Below are positions 54,752 to 62,308 of a stretch of 64,000 nucleotides of DNA, one piece after another. The notes under the pieces are model-generated. The model was not told the origin of the DNA, ran no database searches, and saw only the letters and a program-made list of their open reading frames with translations. Source of the stretch: Nocardioides sp. InS609-2. GTDB lineage: Bacteria > Actinomycetota > Actinomycetes > Propionibacteriales > Nocardioidaceae. The translations under genes and the position numbers were made by a program. The first letter of the stretch is position 1, and the number at the start of each line of letters is the position of its first letter. The DNA lies in assembly GCF_023208195.1 (NCBI RefSeq), contig NZ_CP060034.1, positions 1,178,001-1,242,000 of the forward strand, in the 5' to 3' direction.

Positions 54752-55419
54752 GCGGCCAGCCCAAGACCGTTGAGGACCCCATGAGGCAGTCGGGTGCCAG
54801 GTGGTGTGAGAAGCACGACCGGTGGGAGTGCTCGGCCAACAAGCCTGACCACCATGCGTCAGCGGTTCGGGGCATGGCGATGTGTCGGCACCACGTCGGC
54901 AAAGCGCTCGACGTGGCCAGGACGCAGGGTGAGGCGAACCTGCTCGCCTGGTCGTCGGCCGCCGCGTCGGGTCGGACGCTGGCGGCCATGGATCCGGGTC
55001 AGGTCGTGATGGACCAGCTGCGGGTGGCGGTGCTGCGGGCCGACATCTACGGCGAGCTGCTGCGGTTGCAGGTCGCGGACGAGGACGCATGGGGTCTGGT
55101 GGGTCCGACGTACGCCGTGGGTCGTGATGGCGGCGCCCGGGTGGAGACGGGTGAGCGGGTGCGTGGTCTGGCTGCGTTGGAGGCGGAGTGGCGGGATCGG
55201 GTGGTGCGGTTCGCGAAGGCGGCGCACGACATGGGGATCGCGGAGCAGCACATCCAGCTCGAGCAGGACAAGGCTCAGTTGGTGACGTCGGCGTTTATGG
55301 CTGCGTTGGCGGTGGTGGTGTTGGTGCCGGGTGACCGGGATCTGATGTTGCGGGCGTTTTTGGAGGGGCTGGGGCGTGGGCCGGTCGTGGGTGGCGCACT
55401 GGAAGGCGGTGCCTCGTGA
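54748..55419 (+). CDS. Putative terminase small subunit-like protein
   Basis: 223 residues. An N-terminal Cys/His cluster (GARWCEKHDRWECSANKPDH, GMAMCRHHVG) is followed by a helical body (VVMDQLRVAVLRADIYGELL) and a C-terminal helix (EQHIQLEQDKAQLVTSAFMA). The layout is like a family found before terminase genes in Streptomyces prophages, so a small terminase or DNA-recognition role is plausible. Codon use shifts sharply from C-ending to G-ending here compared with the genes upstream. Confidence 0.5.
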   Translation: MSGQPKTVEDPMRQSGARWCEKHDRWECSANKPDHHASAVRGMAMCRHHVGKALDVARTQGEANLLAWSSAAASGRTLAAMDPGQVVMDQLRVAVLRADIYGELLRLQVADEDAWGLVGPTYAVGRDGGARVETGERVRGLAALEAEWRDRVVRFAKAAHDMGIAEQHIQLEQDKAQLVTSAFMAALAVVVLVPGDRDLMLRAFLEGLGRGPVVGGALEGGAS

Positions 55420-55420
55420 C

Positions 55421-55903
55421 CTACGTCTCCGCCTGTTCGCCGGCCGGCGGTTGGACTTCTGCCTCGAGGCGCGTCTTGACCTTTGCCAGCTCGATCCCGG
55501 CTTGTCGCGTGGCTCGTCGAGCAATGAAGAGGCTCCCGAGCATGGCCGCGAAGACGAGGAGTTGCACGATCAGAACCCCCTCAGATGGGTCGTCCGCCAG
55601 TAGTGACCAGGCGGACATCCCAAGCACCGCGACGGCGAGACAGAGCCCGACAGCGATGGCGATGCTCGCTCGATCGAGCGCCCTACGCACCTCGGGTGTC
55701 TCTTCTCGGTGCATGTGGACGAGCAGTTGGATCTCTAGGTGGCGGATGAAGCGCTTCTTGGCGTCTCCGTCGGGGAGTAGCGGAAGCAGTTCCGCGTGGG
55801 CCTTCAGGTGCCGTAGCCGTCGCCCGGACCTGCCGGCGAACCAGCCAGCGCTACCAGCGACGCCCAAGACGCCGACCATGAGCGACACGAGTTCCGACCA
55901 CAT
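55421..55903 (-). CDS. Accessory membrane protein A (LLPDG-motif family)
   Basis: 160 residues on the strand opposite to the phage genes: N-terminal hydrophobic helix (VSLMVGVLGVAGSAGWFAG), a basic cytosolic helix with LRHLKAHAELLPLLPDGDAK, KRFIRHLEIQLLVHMHREE, then two transmembrane helices (ASIAIAVGLCLAVAVLGMSA and VLIVQLLVFAAMLGSLFI). It shares the L-LPDG-A-K-H pattern with the protein at 58600. Probably a lysogeny-expressed accessory gene. Confidence 0.65.
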   Translation of the reverse strand: MWSELVSLMVGVLGVAGSAGWFAGRSGRRLRHLKAHAELLPLLPDGDAKKRFIRHLEIQLLVHMHREETPEVRRALDRASIAIAVGLCLAVAVLGMSAWSLLADDPSEGVLIVQLLVFAAMLGSLFIARRATRQAGIELAKVKTRLEAEVQPPAGEQAET

Positions 55904-56138
55904 GGACGCGACCTGGTTGGAGTTCCACGGCCTCGACCCCGCGCTCGTACTCGGCAAGGCGGGCATGCTGCCGTCCGACATGGGCACCGGGCTCCACGCG
56001 ACAGCGCGCACCAAGGACGCGACAGGGTGGACCGTCGAGAAGTCCGCCGAGTTCGTCGCGACTGCCGCCGCCATCGGACACATCACTGGCCCCGGGCTGC
56101 TGCTGATCCCGAACATCGCGAGAGTGGCGGTCCGATGA
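55902..56138 (+). CDS. Small hypothetical phage protein
   Basis: 78 residues (MDATWLEFHGLDPALVLGKA, VEKSAEFVATAAAIGHITGP). Its ATG is divergent from and overlaps that of the membrane protein by two nt (CATG). The stop overlaps the next start (ATGA), which supports it as real. No recognised family. Confidence 0.55.
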   Translation: MDATWLEFHGLDPALVLGKAGMLPSDMGTGLHATARTKDATGWTVEKSAEFVATAAAIGHITGPGLLLIPNIARVAVR

Positions 56139-56965
56139 CAGACGACGTCTTGGACCGGATCGACCAGGCGGTGGCCGGGTGGGAAGTGCGACCGGAGTCG
56201 TGGCTGCCCGGCGACCCCCTCCATCCGCACCCGTACACCCAGCCGGCCAACGACGACGGCACCTTCCAGGGCAACTACCCGCGCCCGATGATCCAGGTCC
56301 TCGATGACGATCAGTGGTCACGTGCCCGGTGCGAGCCATGCGACGTGTCCTGGTCGGGGATCGGGTCATGCTGGATGTGCGGGCAGTACCGCGAACCCAC
56401 TAGCCGGGGCCTCGGCGCGGCCGGCGACCAGCGGTTCCTCACTCAGATGCTCGGCTTCGGCGCTGCCGTCCGCGCGGCCGCTGACTTCGAGCATGCGATG
56501 AGCAGGTTCGCAGCGGTCTCCGCGGACTACGCGCGCCGAGTCGACGAGATGTTCCTGAGGAGGCTGGACGACGATCCCGTCGCCCGTCACACCAACGCCC
56601 CCTGCTTCGTCCTGCCAGCGGTCGCCAACCCCGCGGCCCCGACTATGGCCGAGCTCGAGGCCGGGCAGCCGCTCGGCGAGGTGGTGCTCGGCTTCGACTT
56701 CACCCGAGACGCGTCCACCGTGGTCGTCGCCCGCCGCACCACCCGCGGCGGCCTCTTCGTCGAGGACCTGCAGCTCAACACCATCGGCGGGATCCACGAG
56801 GAGACCATCGCCCGCCTCGAGCATCAGATGCACCTTGGCACGAAGCACGTTGACGACTTCCGGACTGCCTTCGCCGGCACGCCGCGTCCATGGATGTTCG
56901 ACAACCCGCGCCCTCTCCCCATCGACGGACACGCCTACCACCGACGCAGGAGGAACCGCCCGTGA
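56135..56965 (+). CDS. Hypothetical phage protein with zinc-ribbon motif
   Basis: 276 residues. CEPCDVSW...CWMCGQY forms a CxxC pair likely to bind zinc (about residues 66-85). The C-terminal half (LGEVVLGFDFTRDASTVVVA, GGLFVEDLQLNTIGG) is beta-rich and includes a segment similar in look to phage minor proteins. ATGA overlap with the previous gene. No recognised family. Confidence 0.6.
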   Translation: MTDDVLDRIDQAVAGWEVRPESWLPGDPLHPHPYTQPANDDGTFQGNYPRPMIQVLDDDQWSRARCEPCDVSWSGIGSCWMCGQYREPTSRGLGAAGDQRFLTQMLGFGAAVRAAADFEHAMSRFAAVSADYARRVDEMFLRRLDDDPVARHTNAPCFVLPAVANPAAPTMAELEAGQPLGEVVLGFDFTRDASTVVVARRTTRGGLFVEDLQLNTIGGIHEETIARLEHQMHLGTKHVDDFRTAFAGTPRPWMFDNPRPLPIDGHAYHRRRRNRP

Positions 56966-57759
56966 CCAAGCACCGGCAGCCGATGCAGCTCGCCGACTAC
57001 GTCCACGAGCTCGCCAACACCCACCACCACGTCGAGACCTACCAAACCCGCTCCCCCACCGGCACAGGTTTCATCGACGCCCGCCACGCCACGACCGTCC
57101 CCGCACTCCTCGCCCAGCTCGCCAACAACGACACCCCCTCCGCGACCGTCGAAGAAGGCCCACGACCAGGGTTCGCGTCCAAGCCCGCCGCCCGACTCGA
57201 CGCCCTCGTCGCGCTCACCGACATCGACCTCGAGATCAACCGGTGGATCCTCGACATCGGCGAACAACCCCGACACCTCGACACCCCCAACGCCCTGCGC
57301 CAGCTCCACGGCCTGGCCGCATCCTCTGATGCGCTCACCCGCCGTGGGATCGAACGCGACGTACGACGCTGGTGGACCAGGGCCCGCATCGTGACCGGCT
57401 GGGACTCCCCGGCCTGGACCCCAGACAACACCTGCCCGTCTTGTGGTGAGCGCGGCACGCTGCGGATCCGCCTTGCGGACCACATCGGGATGTGCACGGG
57501 TCGTGGTGACGAGGAGAAGCGGCGTGAGCCGTGCGGGGCGACGTGGGGCACGCACACGATCGGGCTGTTGGCTGACCACATCCGGGCCGAGTCCGAGTCC
57601 GAGTCGCAGCCACGTGTCGGAGCTGGGCCGTGCTGGTGCCCGGTGCCGAAGCCGGTGGTGCCGGACCTGTCTAGGTTGTGCCCAGGGTGCGGGTCCGCGC
57701 GGTGCCGGCACGCGTTGGGCGCCAGGTTGCTCGACACGATCCGGGCATCGGCGTCGTGA
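56962..57759 (+). CDS. Hypothetical two-part phage protein with C-terminal zinc motifs
   Basis: 265 residues. N-terminal helical half (PMQLADYVHELANTHHHVET, RLDALVALTDIDLEINRWIL); C-terminal half with CPSCGERGTLRI, GRGDEEKRREPCGATWGTHT and CPGCGSARC. The codon use changes abruptly from C-ending to G-ending at about 57430, the border of the two halves, suggesting a mosaic join. GTGA overlap. Confidence 0.6.
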   Translation: MTKHRQPMQLADYVHELANTHHHVETYQTRSPTGTGFIDARHATTVPALLAQLANNDTPSATVEEGPRPGFASKPAARLDALVALTDIDLEINRWILDIGEQPRHLDTPNALRQLHGLAASSDALTRRGIERDVRRWWTRARIVTGWDSPAWTPDNTCPSCGERGTLRIRLADHIGMCTGRGDEEKRREPCGATWGTHTIGLLADHIRAESESESQPRVGAGPCWCPVPKPVVPDLSRLCPGCGSARCRHALGARLLDTIRASAS

Positions 57760-57762
57760 CCG

Positions 57763-58440
57763 TCAGCGACTAAGAAGCTGCAGGTCCGGTGCAGCGACTA
57801 CGTTGTGCACGATCGTGATGAGTTGGGCGAACGTCGCGTCTTGACCGTTCATCTGCCACCCGTCGGAACTCATCTCGTCGAGCACGTTGAACGCAGCCTG
57901 CCGGCGCGGGTTGTTCGTTTGCCTCTTCCGATTGAAGTGCGCACCACCCCGACGGTTTGCCACGTACATGATCATGTCGTCGCGTCGGATCGGACGTGAC
58001 TTGCTCACCACGCACACCGCCTCGACGTACTTGCGCAGTGGCATGTCGGCCGGCTGAGCGTCGCTCTCCATGATCGCTCTGATCTCTGTCGTCAGGGCCG
58101 CGTCTTCCCAGAGCAGCATCTCTCCGACGAGCATGCCGGTGCCCGTGTCGATCGTGTCCGCAGTAGCGAAAACCAGTCCGCTCCATGTCGGAAAGCGGGC
58201 AAGGTCCGAGACCTCGGGAATCATGGGCTGGCCCGGACGGCCCTCAGCCCGCCAGAGTCGGGCGATGTCTCCACCGTTGTCCACGAGCAGTCGGCGCAGT
58301 ACCACGGCCTCCCTGCGAAGGACGTGCAGATCCATGCCGGTGCGCCAGGTGTCTCGCAGGTGCGCCATGTCGGCCTGGACGATGTCCTTGAGCTCGGCGA
58401 CCTCTTGCGCGTCTGTATGCCGCCGATGTTCCCCACTCAT
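57763..58440 (-). CDS. Accessory gene of unknown function (reversed orientation)
   Basis: 225 residues, soluble, rich in charged helices. Notable segments are LHVLRREAVVLRRLLVDNGG, LWRAEGRPGQPMIPE, SRPIRRDDMIMYVANRRGGA and HFNRKRQ. The RxDxIxYVANxxGGAHF pattern looks like a conserved core that I cannot attach to a named family. It stands alone against the phage direction, like a lysogenic-conversion gene. It begins close to the divergent membrane-protein gene. Confidence 0.6.
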   Translation of the reverse strand: MSGEHRRHTDAQEVAELKDIVQADMAHLRDTWRTGMDLHVLRREAVVLRRLLVDNGGDIARLWRAEGRPGQPMIPEVSDLARFPTWSGLVFATADTIDTGTGMLVGEMLLWEDAALTTEIRAIMESDAQPADMPLRKYVEAVCVVSKSRPIRRDDMIMYVANRRGGAHFNRKRQTNNPRRQAAFNVLDEMSSDGWQMNGQDATFAQLITIVHNVVAAPDLQLLSR

Positions 58441-58599
58441 CCGAGGAGGCTACGCGCCACCCCTGCGATCGGCGAACGCTTGACAGATCGGTATTCGGAC
58501 GCACACACTCTGCCTTGGCGGGTGAAGTGTCTCCAGACACTCCCCGCCGTTGCCATGCCGGGAATCGTGCTTCGTCGTCAGCTCCGGCATCATGGCCCA

Positions 58600-59037
58600 G
58601 TGATCAGCCTCGCGAGTATCGGCACGGTGTCCACCATCTTCGCCGGAGCAGCTACCACCTGGGTCGGGATCCGCAAGATCACGCAGAAGAGCGAACGTCT
58701 GCGCAACCGCATCGAAGCCGACGTGGCGCTGCTCGGCCAGCTCCCTGATGGCAGCGCGGGCCGCAAGGACCTACAGGCTCACATCGACCTTTCCATCAGG
58801 GAGTTGGTCAGGGTGCAGCAGCGTCAGCTTGGGGCCAGCTGGGACCCTTACGGACTCATCTGGGCGGCCATCTTCGCCGCGATCGCCGCCGCCTCCGGAT
58901 TGGTCGCCTTGCGTTCGGACTATCTACTCCCGGCGAAGATCGCTCTGTGGGGGTTCTGTGGGCTGACAGCCGTCTTCACTGCCGTTGCCGTGTCAGTGGC
59001 TCACAAGCAGGACGACGACAAGCCCGAATCGGTCTAG
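58600..59037 (+). CDS. Accessory membrane protein B (LLPDG-motif family)
   Basis: 145 residues from GTG 58600: N-terminal hydrophobic helix (ISLASIGTVSTIFAGAATTWVG), helical domain with LRNRIEADVALLGQLPDGSA, RKDLQAHIDLSIRELV, then two transmembrane helices (IWAAIFAAIAAASGLVALRS and IALWGFCGLTAVFTAVAVSV). Same plan as the protein encoded at 55421-55903. An ATG at 58555 is an alternative start. CATCAT lies 6 nt upstream of the GTG. Confidence 0.6.
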   Translation: MISLASIGTVSTIFAGAATTWVGIRKITQKSERLRNRIEADVALLGQLPDGSAGRKDLQAHIDLSIRELVRVQQRQLGASWDPYGLIWAAIFAAIAAASGLVALRSDYLLPAKIALWGFCGLTAVFTAVAVSVAHKQDDDKPESV

Positions 59038-59060
59038 CTCGGAGCACATAGGGGGGTGCG

Positions 59061-60584
59061 ATGACCTCCACTGCCCCGGCCGGTGCTGACCTGTGGCTTG
59101 ACATGATCGCCACCACCCTCGCCCCCGAGCTCCGCAAGCAACCCTGGGCCACGCCGGGTGAGATGGCCCAAGCACTCGACCGGACCACCATCCAGACACC
59201 GGCCCTGGAACTGGTCGACCAGCTCCTCGTCAAGGTCGCGACCGGCCTGTGCGAACGCGCGATCATCTCCATGCCGCCACAGGAGGGGAAGTCCGAACGG
59301 GCATCACGCCGGTTCCCGCTCTGGGTGCTACACCGCAACCCAAACCTCCGCATCGGCATCGTGTCCTACGGCCACGACGTCGCCAAGCGGTGGGGCCGCC
59401 GGATCCGCGACGATCTCCGCGCACACCCCGAGCTCGGCCTCACCCTGTCCCAGTCCTCCCAGCGTCAGGACGAGTTCGAGCTCCTTGGGTACGCCGGCGG
59501 CATCGTCTGTGTCGGCATCGAAGGGTCCCTGACCTCGAGGCCGATCGACCTGCTGATCATCGACGACCCGTACAAGGACGCGAAGCAGGCCGACTCGAAG
59601 GCGTGGAAGCAGACCGTCGAGAACTTCTGGCGCGAGGTCGCTCTCCCCCGCCTCGCACCCGGTGCACCGGTGGTGTTGATCCAGACCCGGTGGCGCGAGG
59701 ACGACCTGGCCGGCTGGTTGGCCGCCGAGGGCGACGACTGGGCTGTGCTGAACATCCCGGCGCAGGCCGAGCACGACCCCGAGAAGGGCGAGACCGACGT
59801 CCTCGGCCGCGCACCGGGCGAGTTCATGGAGTCCGCCAGGCGTCGTACCCCGGCCGACTGGTTGAAGAAGATCCGCGAGGTCGGGTCGAGGGTCTGGAAC
59901 GCCCTCTACCAGGGTCGGCCGTCGCCGGCGCAGGGCACGTTCTTCCAGCGCGACTGGTGGCAGGAGTACACCCAGCCGCAGTGGCTCGAACGCGAGGACG
60001 GCACGAAGGTCGTCACCGGGTTCGACGACCTCCTTGCGTCCTGGGACATGACGTTCAAGAACACCGAGGGCACCGACTTCGTCGTCGGGCAGGTGTGGGG
60101 CCGCCGCGGCATCGACCTGTACCTCCTCGACCAGGTCCGGGCCCGGATGAACTTCCCCGAGACCTGCCGTGCGGTGCGCGAGCTCAACGCCCGCTGGCCG
60201 CAGCTCATCCTGAACGTCGTCGAGGACAAGGCCAACGGCCCCGCCGTGATCGCGTCGCTGCGTCGCAGCGTCCCCGGGCTCGTGCCCGAGGAACCCCAAG
60301 GCGGCAAGGAAGCCCGCGCGGCAGCGGTGTCCCCGATCGTCGAGGGCCGCAACGTGCACCTCCCCTCCCCCGAGATCGCACCCTGGGTCGGCGGGTTCAT
60401 CGACGAGCACGCCACGTTCCCGACCGGCGCCCACGACGACCAGGTCGACACGAGCACCCAGGCCATGAACCGCCTCATCCTGCAGCCCTTGCTCGCTGGT
60501 CGTGACCTCGGTGACGGCACGGGCATCGTGACCATGGACGACCTCGACGACGAGATCGCCGGCTTCGGCTCCTACATCCCCTGA
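59061..60584 (+). CDS. terL: Phage terminase large subunit
   Basis: 507 residues. The packaging ATPase has a deviant Walker A (MPPQEGKSE, about residue 73) and Walker B LLIIDDPYKD. The C-terminal RNase H-like nuclease shows DMTFKNTEGTD, EDKANGPAVI and GAHDDQVD acidic motifs. It cuts and packages concatemeric phage DNA into proheads. ATG start. It begins the late structural module. Confidence 0.95.
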   Translation: MTSTAPAGADLWLDMIATTLAPELRKQPWATPGEMAQALDRTTIQTPALELVDQLLVKVATGLCERAIISMPPQEGKSERASRRFPLWVLHRNPNLRIGIVSYGHDVAKRWGRRIRDDLRAHPELGLTLSQSSQRQDEFELLGYAGGIVCVGIEGSLTSRPIDLLIIDDPYKDAKQADSKAWKQTVENFWREVALPRLAPGAPVVLIQTRWREDDLAGWLAAEGDDWAVLNIPAQAEHDPEKGETDVLGRAPGEFMESARRRTPADWLKKIREVGSRVWNALYQGRPSPAQGTFFQRDWWQEYTQPQWLEREDGTKVVTGFDDLLASWDMTFKNTEGTDFVVGQVWGRRGIDLYLLDQVRARMNFPETCRAVRELNARWPQLILNVVEDKANGPAVIASLRRSVPGLVPEEPQGGKEARAAAVSPIVEGRNVHLPSPEIAPWVGGFIDEHATFPTGAHDDQVDTSTQAMNRLILQPLLAGRDLGDGTGIVTMDDLDDEIAGFGSYIP

Positions 60585-60587
60585 CCG

Positions 60588-60658
60588 ATCCCGCGCACTG
60601 GGTGCGGGCTGGCCTCCAAAGCCGGCCTTGCCAGGTCCGATCCCTGGGCGGGGTGCCA
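60588..60658 (+). ncRNA. Compact tRNA-like element with CCA end (anticodon-loop CCA)
   Basis: 71 nt between terL and portal folds as a cloverleaf: acceptor ATCCCGC/GCGGGGT (one T-G pair), D-like stem GCAC/GTGC with a 3-nt loop and no linker, a 7-bp anticodon stem GGCTGGC/GCCGGCC with loop CTCCAAA (anticodon CCA, Trp), T-arm CCAGG-TCCGATC-CCTGG, discriminator G and encoded CCA. The short D-loop and TCC instead of TTC in the T-loop mean it is not a normal elongator tRNA; it may be degenerate or a tRNA mimic. Confidence 0.65.
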
Positions 60659-60698
60659 CGTTGCGTGATTCTCGACCAGATGTGAGGCGGTGACCCCG

Positions 60699-62303
60699 AT
60701 GACCGGCTTCACCACCACCCCCACCAGCCTCGTCGCCGAAGCCCAGCAGCTCCGCACCGAGCTCCGTGCCGAGCAGGAGACCAACCTGCTTCTCAACGAG
60801 TCCATGGCTGACTTGGCCCTTGCGCTCGAGGACAAGGGCTGGCTCGACATCGCCTCCGCGGTGCACCGCGACTTCACCCCCGAGGCCCGCAAGGCGATGA
60901 CCACCCTGTGCCGCACCATGGTCGTGGCCAACCCGCTCCTCAAGCGCGGCGTCATCGTCCGCATCGGTTACATCTGGGGTCAAGGTGTGCAGGTCCGGGC
61001 CCGTGCCGCCGGCGACGAGGAGCCCCAGGACGTCAACACGGTCGTGCAGGCCTTCTGGGACGCGAACACGAAGACCCTCACCGGTGATGAGGCCCACGAC
61101 CAGCTCGAGCGGGGTTGCGCCACCGACGGCAACGTCTACATCGCCTGCTTCACCAACCCCTTGACCGGTGCCGTGCAGACTCGTACGGCCCTGACCGAGG
61201 AAGTCGTCGACATCATCAACAACCCCGACGACCGGGACGACCCGTGGTTCTACGTCCGCCACATCCCTCAGCAGGTCGTCGAACCGGCGTACTCGTCGGG
61301 AACCCGCGTCCGGCAGCAGGTCCAGAAGGTTGCCCACCCGGCACTCGGGTACCGGCCCGTGCAGCGACCCAAGACCCTGAACGGTATGCCGATCCGGTGG
61401 GACGCACCGATCAAGCACGTCAAGGTCAACCCCGTCCCCGGGTGGCGGTTCGGTGTCCCCGACGTCTACGCCTCCCTGGCCTGGGCGCGCGCGTACAAGG
61501 ACTTCCTCGTCGACTGGGCGCAGCTGACCAGGTCCCTGTCGAAGTACGCGTGGCAGGCCACCGGCGGCACCAAGTCCCGGGCGCAGAAGATGGCCACCGA
61601 GATCGCCCGCAACAACGGTGGCAGCGTCGGTGCGATCCCACCGGTCGGTGTCGCCCCCACCCCGGCTGGTCAGGCAGCGGTGGGTTCCGGCGACATCCGC
61701 CTCGAGGCGATCTCGAAGTCCGGGGCGACCATCGACGCGAACTCCGGGAAGCCGCTCGCCGGGATGGCCGCCGCCGGTCTCGGGCTTCCCGTCACGATGC
61801 TCCTCGCGGACCCCGGCATCACTGGTGCCCGGGCCGTGGCCGAGACCCTGGACCTTCCGACCGTGCTCGAGATGGGGATGCGGCGGCTGCTGTGGCAGGC
61901 CGCGCTCACCGAGATCCTCGAGTACGTCCTCGACCAGGCGGTCCTCGCACCCCGCGGCCTGCTGAAGGGCACCCTGACGCGGGACGAGTGGGGCCAGTTC
62001 TCGGTCACCCTGACCGGTGAGGTCGAGAAAACGCTGGACTGGGAGTGGCCGCCTCTGGTCGACATCGACCCGGTCGAGCTGATCAAGGCCATCGTTGAGG
62101 CCGAGGGCACCAGGGTCGGGCAGGCTGTCCCGCTCGTGTTGCTGCGTCTTCTCCTGAACGCGCTTGGTGTGAAGGACGTGGACGAGGTCCTCGAGACGGT
62201 CCAAGACGACGAGGGCCGGTTCATCGACCCCCGTGCCACCGCCGGCCAGGTCGCCGTCGACGCATTCAACCGTGGCGATGACCCCTTCGACGCCACGAGC
62301 TGA
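60699..62303 (+). CDS. Phage portal protein
   Basis: 534 residues forming the dodecameric vertex through which DNA is packaged. Portal features: N-terminal helical wing (QQLRTELRAEQETNLLLNES), KRGVIVRIGYIWGQGV, the stem/clip region and AGLGLPVTMLLADPGITGARAVAETLD before a C-terminal helical barrel. ATG at 60699 has GAGGCGG 8 nt upstream; a GTG three codons earlier is also in frame. It lies between the tRNA-like element and the MuF gene. Confidence 0.9.
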   Translation: MTGFTTTPTSLVAEAQQLRTELRAEQETNLLLNESMADLALALEDKGWLDIASAVHRDFTPEARKAMTTLCRTMVVANPLLKRGVIVRIGYIWGQGVQVRARAAGDEEPQDVNTVVQAFWDANTKTLTGDEAHDQLERGCATDGNVYIACFTNPLTGAVQTRTALTEEVVDIINNPDDRDDPWFYVRHIPQQVVEPAYSSGTRVRQQVQKVAHPALGYRPVQRPKTLNGMPIRWDAPIKHVKVNPVPGWRFGVPDVYASLAWARAYKDFLVDWAQLTRSLSKYAWQATGGTKSRAQKMATEIARNNGGSVGAIPPVGVAPTPAGQAAVGSGDIRLEAISKSGATIDANSGKPLAGMAAAGLGLPVTMLLADPGITGARAVAETLDLPTVLEMGMRRLLWQAALTEILEYVLDQAVLAPRGLLKGTLTRDEWGQFSVTLTGEVEKTLDWEWPPLVDIDPVELIKAIVEAEGTRVGQAVPLVLLRLLLNALGVKDVDEVLETVQDDEGRFIDPRATAGQVAVDAFNRGDDPFDATS

Positions 62304-62308
62304 CGGTC

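Noticed and set aside
60585..60698. Short peptide gene in the terL-portal gap
   Set aside because: No start with a ribosome-binding site; the interval folds as a cloverleaf instead.
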